A stretch of 64,000 nt of DNA from Coptis chinensis (Eukaryota > Streptophyta > Magnoliopsida > Ranunculales > Ranunculaceae), in the NCBI GenBank assembly GCA_015680905.1, contig CM027378.1:14241001-14305000 (forward strand), read 5' to 3'. Of the stretch, positions 51,201 to 59,949 are shown piece after piece. How positions within the stretch are numbered: the first letter of the stretch is position 1; every line of letters begins with the position of its first letter. Made by a program: the position numbers and the translations under genes. The notes below the pieces were generated by a model that was not told where the DNA came from, made no database searches, and saw nothing but the letters and a program-made list of their open reading frames with translations.

Positions 51201-54200
51201 AATGATATCGCGGAGTTTGATTTGGGAGAATTGGTTTTGTTGTAAAAGTTGGCGTACAGCACATGACACGCCATAAATTGCCAATGCCTTGACATGGCGG
51301 AATGTTGAAATGATTGCATACTTCCACGCCAAGCAAGGACAAGGGAACCTTTAAGCCGCTACTATTTGCCCAATCAGAACGACCGTGCTCCCCGGCCGCG
51401 GTTCTACAAGATGGGGAGGGAAATGAGTTATGCCCGACACACATGCTCTAACAAAGACATCATCCGGGATGCCATAGCGGCTTTGACCGCATCTAGGTTA
51501 GGTCTCGGTAAGATGAGGGGTGGGGAAGCTTAAACGATCTCCCCGAGGTAGGGGGATAGCGGCGGGGCTTGTCGACCGAGGTGGGGACTCGACCCGTCCG
51601 CGATGGTGTTACTAGATCTAGAGGGTGGGTCTCCGACCCGATTCGGACGACGGAGGAGTTCAAGACTCGGCGCATGAGACTTCGAAAGCAGCGATGCGAA
51701 AAAGCAATGATTTCCAAAAATGCGATCAAGATAAAGATATCACAAAGCCTAATGGGCGGGGAAGAGTTGAACGGTGATCTAAACTAAAAAACAAGAATGG
51801 AAAAGAGTGAAAGGAAAAAAGCAAACCCGACTTTCAATGCAAAGCAAATAAAGGAAGAGAAAGCGTGGAAGACGGGACAATGAACCGGTAAAGAAGACCA
51901 CCGGAAGAGGAAGCCAACAGGAAGAACGGGACAGAGGAGAGCAGAGGAAGAGAAGGAAGGGAGAGAGGTGCTGAGGTTGAGAGAATAAAGGATGGAGGAA
52001 TAATGGGAAAGATGAAGGGTTTGAACGGGATTTGAAGCATCGGGGGCAAAAGGGTAATTTTCCGGGGGGTACGACCCAAAAGCCAAGAGAGATGAACCAG
52101 AGGATGGGCACCACGTGGATATCGAGGAACGAGGAGTCAGGTTCTGCAGGTAATCATGATGCGTGAAGGCGTGCTAAACACGCGTGTGAGAGGGCAGAGC
52201 AAGCACGTGCCAGTTGGGAGAAAGCACACGCTAACACCAGGAAGTAAGAGAAGGAGGGGCCGCGGATCAAGCAGATTGAGGATATCTCGGACCCCCGAAC
52301 GAAGTTCTTCACAGGGTTCTGGGGGCCGAGAGGGGGCATTTGTATCTACCAAATTCATGACCATGGGGATGACATGTCCCAGAGACCGAGGTAACTTAAG
52401 GCACCAGAGAGTGAGAGCATAGGATACAGGCCGCGACACTTGAGGCAGTAGTGGACGATTAGCGATCTTGTGGAGGGAGAGGTGGAGATCGTGGAATCGG
52501 GAAACGGTTAGCGGTTATGAAGTATAAGAGACTGAGAAAGAGAAGAGAGAAAAGAGGAAAAAAAAGAGAGAGAGAGTGAGGATTTCAGAGGTGAGAAAAT
52601 CTGATCATACAGTCATCATATCGCGACCACTTGGATTTTTCTTTGGGAGTGCTGGGAGGAGTTACAGAGCCATCGACAAAACCAAACTTATTCTTTGCTC
52701 GAAGGGCTCTAGAGATAGACCGTAACCAAGTTGGATAATTGTTCCCTGATAACAGAGGAGATACGAGCCGTGGGACTATTTGAGTGATGGACATAGAAAG
52801 GATCATCATAATTTGGAGTAGAGTCATTATTGGGAGTGGAGGCGTCGGCCATTAAGAATGGAGAGGAGGCGGAAGCTGATAGAGTTTAGAATTAGGGTTT
52901 GGATTAATATTAGGCTGATACCATGATAAATTAGAGAGACAGATTGATTGGAGAGAATATTTACTTGATTAATTTGTAAGAAGATTACAAGATGTTTATA
53001 TAGAGATTACAAGAATCTAAAATAGGAACTAAACTAAAACAGTCGGTGGTGTGGGTTTCTAAACAATACGCTGAGGCTGGGTCGCTACTGGTTTGGCTTT
53101 GACAGAGCGCTTGGTCGCTCATCAGATTCATTTTGCCACGGGTTGCTTCTATTTGTGCTTTGGTAGAGCGCAGGTCGCGCTCTCCACTATGACTTGAAGA
53201 ACGACTTCTAATAGTTGTGGCATTCAAGTAGTCATAGTCTAAGTTCATGGTATGTTATTAATGTATCTAGTTGCTAGACGTTTCTATTGTGGTGTATAAG
53301 CAAGTTTTATTCAATCGGCTCATCGAGTCTTCATCTACCTCTTTTTTTTTCTGAGGGTTGGGGTTTTGGAAGCGAGGTTTTCTTATTAGTTGGGCTTGGC
53401 TTGGCTTGGCATTATATTCATTTTTCCTAATCTAGAAACATACGTATCCTCTGTAGGAACATATTTGATCAAGAGGAGAAGAAAGAGAATATGAGTTGAA
53501 CCATGTTTTAATGGTGGCCTACGTATCCTCTGTGAGATGAATCAAACTCCAAACGTAGTTAATAATTCTATTTATAAAAATAGATTAGGTTTCCTAAATT
53601 ACTTGTGAGCTAAGTAATTAGTGTTTAACTAGAAAACCATCTGTCTAAGTTTTATCTAGACTCTCTTAGAAGAATGTTTCCCAAGTCAATAGATCTCATT
53701 ATGTCTAAGGACTCTTCTATTGATTTAAACAACAAGAAAACATGATTTGGTTCAGATTTGGAGTTGGAGTTCGGAACTGGGTAGTAAATTTGGAGATACT
53801 AGTCAGGAAATGGTCCTCCGGACTTACTACTCCAGTAAGTTCTTCAGCACGTCCCCTTCTTGTTTCACTTTCATACACAGGAAGTGAGTTAGTCAGTACT
53901 TGGGCATAAAGTGTGTTTTGGTACTTCCTACCCACACCAAGACCATATCCAAACATTAAGGAGGTAGCGCCACATGTCACATTTATACTTGCTAAAATAT
54001 GGACACACAATCTCCTTCATGTCTTCACTTCATCTCATTCTTTTTCATCTAATTCTTCCTCCTCTGTCTCTCGTACCTCTTCTTCTTCTTCTAAATTTAA
54101 CAATCCCTATCTGAGTGATTGGGAATTTGGCATTGTCTGCATCCAAACCGACAATTTTCAGATTGATTTCTAAATTTCTAACGAATAAAACATTGAGGAT

Positions 54201-55722
54201 TGAAGTTACCATTGATATTCTCACAGCCCCCACCCCCCGATCTCGTCCACAATTCTGGAAAGAATTGTGATCGCTATAGTGTTTGTTATATCCACCCCTT
54301 CTTTGACACGAGTTCCTGTTGTCTTTGGTGAGTTTGGATTGAAAAGCTTGCTCCAAATGCGGACTTGACGATTTCAACTATTTCAGTAAAAATTGTTTGC
54401 AAATCACAAATTCAGATGGGATGTTGAAATATGATTTTGAGATTTTCTCGAAGTCAAAGTTGGTCATTGAACTGTAAGTCTCTAGATGATGTATGTTGTG
54501 GTATTCAAAGAGTAATAGTCTAAGCTCATGGTCTGCTATTAATGTATCTCGTTGCTAGAGGTTTCTTTGATGATGTATTAAGTTAGTGTCCTGTGTAAGG
54601 TATTCAAGCCTTCAGACACTAAGGCTGTGAGAAACAAAGCAAATACATGGTTCTGTAAATGCTTCTTCTTTTGTTTTTTTTTCGTACTAACCACGTCGCA
54701 GTTAATCTTGCATCTGCCTTCTCTAACCAGTCAGCATATAAATAGAAGAGGAGGTGAATTGTATTTACAGAACAGTACTGTTGGTCTAATTGTTTGGCAC
54801 CTTTTAGTTGACATGTCCATAAACGGTTTAACTGCATTTGTTGTAAAACTGTTTTTGACCTCACGAATTCTGTAATTTTGTAAACTGAGAATGGCTTAAC
54901 CTTGGTAGCCTGATAATGTCTTGGAGTTCATATTGCATATTAAAAGGCTCTTATTAACTTTGTTTTACAGTGTGGATCGGAGATGGTTGCAGCTTTGTGG
55001 ATAACAGAGATCTCTAGCCCATTCCTACACATGAGGGAGCTTCTTAAAGAACTTGGTTACAAAGACACTGACCTTAATTTGGCTGCTGATGTGAGTTCCA
55101 TCTCTTGAGACAAATTTTTAAGGTGTATCAAAATCTTTCCCTTAAAGAAGATTTAGTAAAGTCTTATGAAATTAATTAACCCTCCTGCTATTTTTATACC
55201 CGTCATTGGTTTCCATCTATTTGAAGAAAATTTCCGTGGTATTGTTGGTTCGCACATATACTAAACTACTGGGTTTATATAGTTATCTTTTGCAGTGATC
55301 TTCACTTTCGGGAGGATGATCTGCGGACCTTATCTTGCATATCTAACTTTGTCTGCCGCTAACCCGCTACTTGTAAAGGTAAGATGCTAATGCTATCTGT
55401 AATTCAGTAAACCATTAGTTATATCAAAATGAAGATATCAAGAAATCTTCAGTAATTAAAGTTAAAATTTAATTATGTCATCAAAGAGCAGTTGCAATAG
55501 CACCATAAAAGTTTTGACCACTTATTGGGTCACTCTATTACGTTAGAAAATTATGTTCAGTTATACTCTTGGTGACCACTGAAAATGGTTTTTGTTTTTA
55601 TGTATGCTCTGCAGGCAATGGCATTGGGATTGCAGTTAGTTAGTGCTTTTTGGTTCTACAAGATCGCAAGGATGGTGAAATATAAACTAATAAAAAAGAG
55701 TAAGCATAGCAAAGTGGCTTGA
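36255..55722 (+). CDS. TLC (TRAM/LAG1/CLN8) domain membrane protein, five exons, 18.3-kb second intron
   Basis: Exons 36255-36473, 36551-36691, 54971-55090, 55283-55378 and 55615-55722 (stop TGA 55720-55722) join in phase with GT-AG introns to about 227 residues. The protein starts [16 protein letters not shown] and has several hydrophobic segments. Conserved stretches are [33 protein letters not shown] (the TLC His-His), [20 protein letters not shown] and [20 protein letters not shown], with a basic KKSKHSK tail. It matches small plant TLC-domain proteins of unknown exact role, thought to act in lipid sensing or synthesis in internal membranes. I chose the acceptor at 55282 because it keeps phase and hydrophobicity. 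The copia element lies antisense in intron 2. No lesion in any exon was seen, so it may still be expressed. Confidence 0.88.
37286..37346 (+). repeat. Intron-2 direct repeat, first copy (left part, split by the copia element)
   Basis: Continues at 53219-53300 after the copia insertion. The combined ~150 bp matches 54440-54605 (shared blocks GAAGTCAAAGTTGGT, AAGTCTCTAGATGAT and GTTATTAATGTATCT / GCTATTAATGTATCT). Confidence 0.75.
37347..38716 (-). repeat. 3' LTR of the copia element, enlarged by an insertion
   Basis: The outer parts 37347-37537 and 38613-38716 align with the 290-bp 5' LTR. The middle (about 37538-38612) has no counterpart there. Confidence 0.88.
37538..38612. other. About 1.1 kb of organelle-like DNA inside the copia 3' LTR
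   Basis: Balanced base composition, unlike the AT-rich nuclear flanks; not repeated in the other LTR; no transposon ends recognised. Its texture (purine-rich GAAGG/AAGAAG tracts, mixed open frames with no known domain) resembles plant mitochondrial intergenic DNA, but I recognised no mitochondrial gene, so the origin is inference. Confidence 0.45.
38717..38727 (-). promoter_or_regulatory. Polypurine tract of the copia element
   Basis: Reads TTGAGGGGGAG on the minus strand directly before the 3' LTR. Confidence 0.85.
42843..43144 (+). repeat. 5' LTR of the Tat element
   Basis: 302 bp, about 30 bp longer than the 3' LTR. A ~45-bp internal tandem duplication at about 42972-43060 (GTGGAGATCGTGG... 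twice) accounts for most of this. Confidence 0.92.
43208..48562 (+). pseudogene. Tat-type gag-pol polyprotein, degenerate
   Basis: It starts [17 protein letters not shown] at 43208. A gag core with [13 protein letters not shown] is at about 43690-43740. A protease-like site VLIDRGS lies near 44830-44850. Reverse transcriptase spans about 45600-46190, with [25 protein letters not shown] and a frame-shifted catalytic region. RNase H is at about 46200-46720 ([21 protein letters not shown]). The second RNase H, at 46850-47300, has [20 protein letters not shown], the DGS-type site. The integrase zinc region lies at 47460-47660 and its core at 47700-48220 ([21 protein letters not shown]). A terminal GPF-like region ends at 48560. 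Numerous small indels break every domain. Confidence 0.88.
48563..48789 (+). other. Short spacer between Tat pol and tandem repeats
   Basis: Non-coding; nothing recognised beyond a partial repeat-like start near 48760. Confidence 0.4.
48790..49255 (+). repeat. About 93-bp tandem repeats with GC hairpins in the Tat 3' region
   Basis: Four to five copies. The shared core AGGTCCAAAACCAACTGGGG starts near 48834, 48926, 49019, 49114 and 49207 (spacing 92-95 bp). In the middle copies GGGGGCA and TGCCCCC flank eight bases, forming a 7-bp-stem hairpin. Tandem repeats in this position are typical of Tat/Ogre elements. Confidence 0.9.
49349..51729 (-). pseudogene. Antisense accessory frame of the Tat element with coiled-coil C-terminus
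   Basis: On the strand opposite to gag-pol. Reading leftwards, recognisable coding pieces lie at about 51332-51021 ([20 protein letters not shown]), 51067-50720 ([20 protein letters not shown]) and 50323-49940. The segment from about 49935 to 49490 is best preserved: [20 protein letters not shown], then [20 protein letters not shown] and [20 protein letters not shown]. That stretch has the heptad-rich, charged composition of a coiled coil. Frames are broken by several indels. An antisense gene between pol and the 3' LTR is known from Grande-type Tat elements; its function is not established. Whether introns exist cannot be decided. Confidence 0.6.
51730..52340 (+). other. 3' untranslated region and polypurine tract of the Tat element
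   Basis: Purine-rich on the plus strand (GGAAGAGAAGG-type tracts at 51780-52020). No gene seen. The purine tract GAGAGGGGGCA ends two bases before the LTR. This stretch could hold the promoter of the antisense frame. Confidence 0.5.
52341..52611 (+). repeat. 3' LTR of the Tat element
   Basis: 271 bp; TGTATCTACC to GATCATACA. Aligns with 42843-43144 apart from the internal duplication there and several small indels. Confidence 0.92.
52913..52923 (-). promoter_or_regulatory. Primer-binding site of the copia element
   Basis: Reads TGGTATCAGCC on the minus strand, directly after the 5' LTR end TTTATCA; complementary to the 3' end of initiator tRNA-Met, as usual for copia. Confidence 0.9.
52924..53213 (-). 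repeat. 5' LTR of the copia element
   Basis: 290 bp. On the minus strand it begins TATTAGAAGTCG and ends TTTATCA. It carries a GAGCGCAGGTCGCGCTC hairpin at 53166-53182. Confidence 0.92.
53219..54605. repeat. Intron-2 stretch bounded by ~150-bp direct repeats, with copia-like fragments
   Basis: The right half of the first repeat copy is at 53219-53300 and the second copy at 54440-54605. The DNA between shows, on the minus strand around 54045-54377, a Gly/Arg-rich then Cys-containing stretch that could be a decayed copia zinc-knuckle region (NCGRDRG, CFIC-like in another frame). A GCTTG tandem tract lies near 53393-53415. No intact gene. Confidence 0.45.
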
Positions 55723-56603
55723 TCCTACATCCCTGAGAACTGAATTGGATTCATTGCAAAACTGTTACAAAGTCAAGAAGCTTTACAAAAATGAAATTCA
55801 TCTTCCATCATCATTCCCTCCACAAGAGGTGCTTCAAGTTGGCATCCGTTTAGTGCATACAGAAATCTACCTGAACTTGCAGAATAGCACTTTGAGATTT
55901 GTTTGATTATCTACAGATTCTGTTCTTGCTTCCAGAAGATGTAAGTCAGGAATGTAGGATAAATCTGATTGTCCAAAATAGTTGTGTGAGGCTGAATCTG
56001 AAAGTACAAGTGTTGATGTAATTTTTGAGCTCTCTAAAATAATCTCATTTCAGTGTTCCCTCTTGTTCTTTTAAGCCCCCCTCCCGCTTGGACACATTCA
56101 CGACAACTTTACTTATTTGCTTGCATTACTGCACAAGAAGCACAAACATTAATATCGAACTTGATCAAGTCAAAAGATTGCATGGTAAAATATGGGAAAT
56201 GAGAAATTGTATGATATCTTCAGTATTGTGGAGTTGTCTGATGAATACACGTTTTTGCACCACAACCTGCATATTTTTTCGCTTACAGTTGGCAAACTTT
56301 GTACCAAGTACCAACATCTTATGGGTTCTACTAGGGCTTAACTGAGAATCCTGTACTCTCTAAAATGTTTCCGGAACATCTATCAAAGTTGTCTCTGCAA
56401 TATTCTTTCGGTAACAATTACAAACAGAACCTCAATCTCACAATCTCATTAAATAAAATCTCATAAATAGTTAAATTCTTCAAACATTCCCTCCATGTAT
56501 AAGACTTTGATGACTTTGCTTACGCATTTGACCCTTTGCTTAAGCATTTGACCCATGAGTGTAATATGTAGCGTGCAAATATCATGCCTTGAGATATTCT
56601 AAC
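55723..56603 (+). other. 3' flank of the TLC gene
   Basis: Probable 3' untranslated region followed by AT-rich intergenic DNA. No further gene or element end was recognised. Confidence 0.45.
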
Positions 56604-56834
56604 TGATATTTCAAAACTCGAGACGTTGGCATAAGGGTTAATGTCTCAGTATATTTCGTGGTTGTTTTCAAACATTTGCAGGTATTGAGTGAGAAAGAGG
56701 AGAAAGACAAGGGACATGTGTCAAAGATTGACTGGGTCAAAACCAAATCAGGATACTACATAAAGAAGGGAAGAGCAAGAGAATAAGATTCATTAGTTCA
56801 TTGTCAGAAAAATCATTAGAAATAGGAGAGAGAA

Positions 56835-56871
<37 letters not shown>

Positions 56872-57125
56872 AAATTTCTATCGCCAATCAATAAAACTTT
56901 GATTCAATTCATCTTCTTCATTCATTCTATTCATTGATAAGGTTGTGTGATCTTAGAACATTTGAGAAAAAGTGTTCTTAGACATCACATTAGCGCCGTC
57001 TGTGCATCGAGAATAAGAAAATTTGAAGTTTTCTTCTTCTTCGATATAGAATCCATAGTTTTGTTCTGCGTTTGAGTAACAGAAGAGCGAAGACAGTTGA
57101 GTAATACAGTGGGCCTTGAATCATA

Positions 57126-58535
57126 ATGGCTCCAAGGAAGAAAACAAACAGCAAACGAGTGGATAATGATAATCAATCGCAAACAAGAAATACAAGAGCT
57201 TCCGTGAGTCGACGATACCAGGAGGAGAACATAGAAGGTGACATTTCAATTCAAGAAATTTTGGAAAGGTTGAGGGAAGTGGAACAACAAAATGCGATAT
57301 TACTAAAGGAGAACCAAGAGATGAAGAAGGGAAGTCCCAGTGTGGTTGTCAAGGATATCCAGGGAGACGAGGAAGAGGAGTGCAGTTTAAAATCAGGTAG
57401 TCATTTTGTGGAAAAAGCATCGGAAAGACATGAAAGAACTACAGAAGCTTCGCCGATATTTGAAATGCCGATACCACAACCCATCACCAAAGAGATGATA
57501 CAGGAAATTATGCAGAACCAGCTTCTTGAAAAGACTTATGCTTCGATAAGGAAACTGGCAGACGATGTCAGTAGAAATCTGATACATCATAGCGTCGAGA
57601 TAATGCTTCAACCAAAGTTCAAACTTCTGAAGTACACCCAATATGATGGGACGTCAGATCCGATGGACCATCTATTCGGGTATCAACATCAGTTTTCGAT
57701 ATATAAAGGTACAGCTTATCTAGATTCACTATTATGTAAATCTTTCTCTTCAAGCCTGAAGGGGAGGCGTTGAAGTGGTTATGTTCTCTACCGGAAGGGT
57801 CGATATCATGTTATCGGGAGATTGAAGAGAAGTTTTTGTCCAATTATCAACGAGTAAAATCGAAGCAGGTGTCAGTCTTGTTCCAGCTTAAGCAAGGGAA
57901 GAAGGAATCTTTAAAAACTTTCTTATCTCGGTTCAAGGCAGAGGCACAACTATTGGAGCATTTAGATCAATCGGAAATGACAGCAGTAATGGCATTTCAT
58001 ATAGGACTTATTCCAGGTTCTGACATGCATAAATATATGCTTCGGAAGGAGATCAAAACTCTGAGAGAGTTGTATGATAAAACTGAAAAATATGTGCAAG
58101 TTGAGGAGGGAATTATGGCAGCATTGAATCAGTCAGTATTACAGGTATCGGAATCAAGTAAGTCTGCTAAAGAGGATAAATACAATATATAAGTCTGATA
58201 AGAGGAAGACCGTAGATTCTTATGCAAAGGTGGAGAACCAACCGTCACAGAAAAAGAGGTTTGTAAGATCGCTGAAAGAAGAGTTAGATCTCAGCAATTA
58301 TTTTGCCATTAATACAACAGTGGAGGATATCTTAAGGATGGTGGGAAAAGAACCTTATTTCCAGCATCCGATTCACAAGCTCAGAGAAATAGCAGATAAA
58401 CCTTTCTGCAATTTCCATAAGGTAAAGAATCATGAAACAAATAAGTGTTTACAACTGCTTAGAGAGGTGGACAGATTAATGCGAGATGGGAAGCTTCATG
58501 AAGTTCGAGGCGGATGCTTTCGGCGAAAATGCTGA
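57126..58535 (+). pseudogene. Tat/Ogre-type gag, frameshifted
   Basis: The frame from the ATG at 57126 (MAPRKKTNSKRVDNDN) reaches 57773; another takes over at 57770 to 58192; a third covers 58230-58535. The first has a charged N-terminus and a coiled-coil-like ILERLREVEQQNAILLKENQ. The gag core runs across the first frameshift (QYDGTSDPMDHLFGYQHQ; WLCSLPEGSISCYREIEEKF; LFQLKQGKKESLKTFLSRF). The last ends before a C-rich tail. Frames are long between lesions, so decay is milder than in the Tat element inside the copia gag. Confidence 0.85.
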
Positions 58536-59131
58536 CTATGGTGAATGATAAGCCTTTAGGAGTGATCAATATGATTTACAAAGGAGTTATCCCAAAGAAG
58601 AAGATTATAAGGGATAAAATCCGAAAGATATTGACAGTGAGGGAGGTGCTAGAGGTGAACATAGAGCCGATACCAGTGAACCCCTCATTAGTAGCGACAA
58701 GCATACCTGGAGCTAGTATGTTTATTCTAGATGATTTGTCAAAGGTGATGTTACCTCATGATAATGTGTTGTTAATTACATTAAGGATATCTGGCTATGA
58801 TGTACAGAAAGTATTGGTGGATTGTGAAAGTTCAGTCAATATTCTATTTTGGAAAGCATATACAGGTATCGGATTTGATGAGTCGCATCTAAAAGAACCG
58901 CAATTTAATTTGTTTGGCTTCAATGGAACTTCAACTAGACCAGCTGGAGAAATAAAATTGCCAGTAAGGGCAGGTCCACAGACAATAATGACTAAGTTTA
59001 TAGTCATCAAGCATCACTCGGATCATAATGCTATTTTGGGAAGAAAATGGATACATGCTATGAAAGCGGTTCCCAGTACTTTTTATCAGGTTATCAGATT
59101 TCCGACTGCTTTTGGACCACATGAGATATGA
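58514..59131 (+). pseudogene. Tat/Ogre-type aspartic protease region
   Basis: Open from 58514 to 59131. The catalytic-site stretch reads VLVDCESSVNILF: the Asp codon is at 58820-58822 but the expected Gly two residues later is Glu (GAA, 58826-58828), which should disable the active-site loop. Downstream FNLFGFNGTSTRPAGEI and NAILGRKWIHAMKAVPST are family-typical. Confidence 0.82.
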
Positions 59132-59399
59132 GGTGATCAGTCAGAATCTGAGAAATGCAATTTTGTTACTGTGAAAGGTATGATGAAAGAGAAAAAAAAT
59201 AGATACTGGGGGCGTCTCGGAAGACACCAAATAGCAATTAGCAGAAGATTTATCTCTAAAGTCCAATACCACGAAGCATCAGTAGGATTTTAGATTTATG
59301 TCAGAGCTGAAGACAGAGATGAAAGTAGTTCCAAGCAAAACGATGGAGGAGGTATAAAAAGTCAATATCAATCATAATAATGAAAATTGTTTCACTTTT

Positions 59400-59949
59400 A
59401 TTGGAACAGAGCTGAGTGCGAGGGTCAAACGAGATTTGGTAGATTTCTTAAGGACAAATAAAGATGTATTTGCTTGGTCGATAGAAGATCTCTCGGGTAT
59501 TGACCCTCTTATATGTTCTCATAAGTTGAATATGCGAAAAGGAGCAACTCCTGTGCATTAGAAGCATAGGAAGGTTCGGCTGATATACGCAGATGCGGTG
59601 CAAAATGAAATAAAAAAGATGTTGGAATATGGAATCATCAAGGAAATCGATAACTCATAATGGGTGGCAAATATTGTTGTTGTCCCAAAAAAGAATGGCA
59701 AGGTTAGGATATGTGTGGATTTCACTGATGTTAACAAAGAGTGTCCGAAAGATTATTATCCGATGCCCAGGATTGATGAATTGGTCGATCGAACAGCGGG
59801 TTTTGAGTTGATGAGTTTTTGCGATGGGCATTCAGGATATTTTCAAGTTGTCATGGCAGTGTTAGATTAGTTAAAAACAGCGTTCGTTGTAGAAGGAGGT
59901 CTTTACTGTTTTGTTCGAATGCCATTTGGTCTAAAAAATGCTGGAGCAA
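59400..59949 (+). pseudogene. Tat/Ogre-type reverse transcriptase, 5' half, interrupted
   Basis: Readable motifs: [69 protein letters not shown] and VRMPFGLKNAGA. In-frame stops at 59559-59561, 59658-59660 and 59868-59870. The catalytic Y-x-D-D region is missing because the Athila-type LTR begins at 59950. Confidence 0.85.

Larger units (their letters stand above)
42843..52611 (+). mobile_element. Tat-lineage Ty3/gypsy element inserted in the copia gag
   Basis: Perfect 5-bp target duplication GTCAT (42838-42842 and 52612-52616). LTRs 42843-43144 and 52341-52611 begin TGTATC and end ATACA. The primer-binding site TGGCGCCGTCGTG lies at 43147-43159; a polypurine tract GAGAGGGGGCA ends just before 52341. 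Domain order gag, protease, reverse transcriptase, RNase H, second (archaeal-type) RNase H, integrase defines the Tat group. A 3' region of nearly 4 kb has 93-bp tandem repeats and an antisense reading frame, both known in Tat relatives such as Grande. Coding parts are heavily frameshifted. Confidence 0.92.
38724..52852 (-). pseudogene. Copia gag-pol polyprotein, degenerate and split
   Basis: Reading leftwards from an ATG at 52852: gag N-terminus with [20 protein letters not shown] (52617-52852), interrupted by the gypsy insertion, then gag (42415-42837, [10 protein letters not shown]) and a degenerate zinc knuckle near 42165-42200. The GAG-pre-integrase/integrase zinc region has H-x3-H (HYRLGH) and C-x2-C (CTVC) at about 41500-41650. 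The integrase core start is [10 protein letters not shown] and the C-terminal integrase region lies at 40700-40973. Reverse transcriptase spans 40300-39300 with WVFKIK, ARLVAK and the YVDD catalytic motif near 39685. RNase H lies at 38810-39051 with CDNQAT. The stop is at 38724-38726. Many frameshifts and stops show it is dead. Confidence 0.9.
37347..53213 (-). mobile_element. Ty1/copia retrotransposon inserted antisense in intron 2, itself hosting two insertions
   Basis: Perfect 5-bp target duplication GTTGT at 37342-37346 and 53214-53218. The 5' LTR is on the right (52924-53213), the 3' LTR on the left (37347-38716). The primer-binding site TGGTATCAGCC (initiator tRNA-Met) and the polypurine tract TTGAGGGGGAG are both in place on the minus strand. 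Coding order gag, protease, integrase, reverse transcriptase, RNase H confirms copia. A Tat-type gypsy element interrupts gag and ~1.1 kb of foreign DNA interrupts the 3' LTR. The 5' LTR end reads TATTAG, not TG. Confidence 0.93.
56604..59949 (+). mobile_element. Second Tat/Ogre-like gypsy element, truncated by another insertion
   Basis: A 5' LTR whose left edge is uncertain (a TGATATTTC candidate at 56604) ends ACATCACA at 56989. A primer site TTAGCGCCGTCTGTGC follows, one base off the TGGCGCC form. Gag, protease and the first half of reverse transcriptase are readable. At 59949/59950 the coding stretch stops abruptly against a family A LTR. A GA microsatellite lies inside the LTR at about 56838-56868. 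Confidence 0.78.

Noticed and set aside
51779-52114. Pyrimidine-rich minus-strand frames (Phe/Leu/Ser-rich) that look like membrane segments
   Set aside because: Low-complexity purine/pyrimidine-biased DNA of the Tat 3' region; three frames are open at once with no family match.
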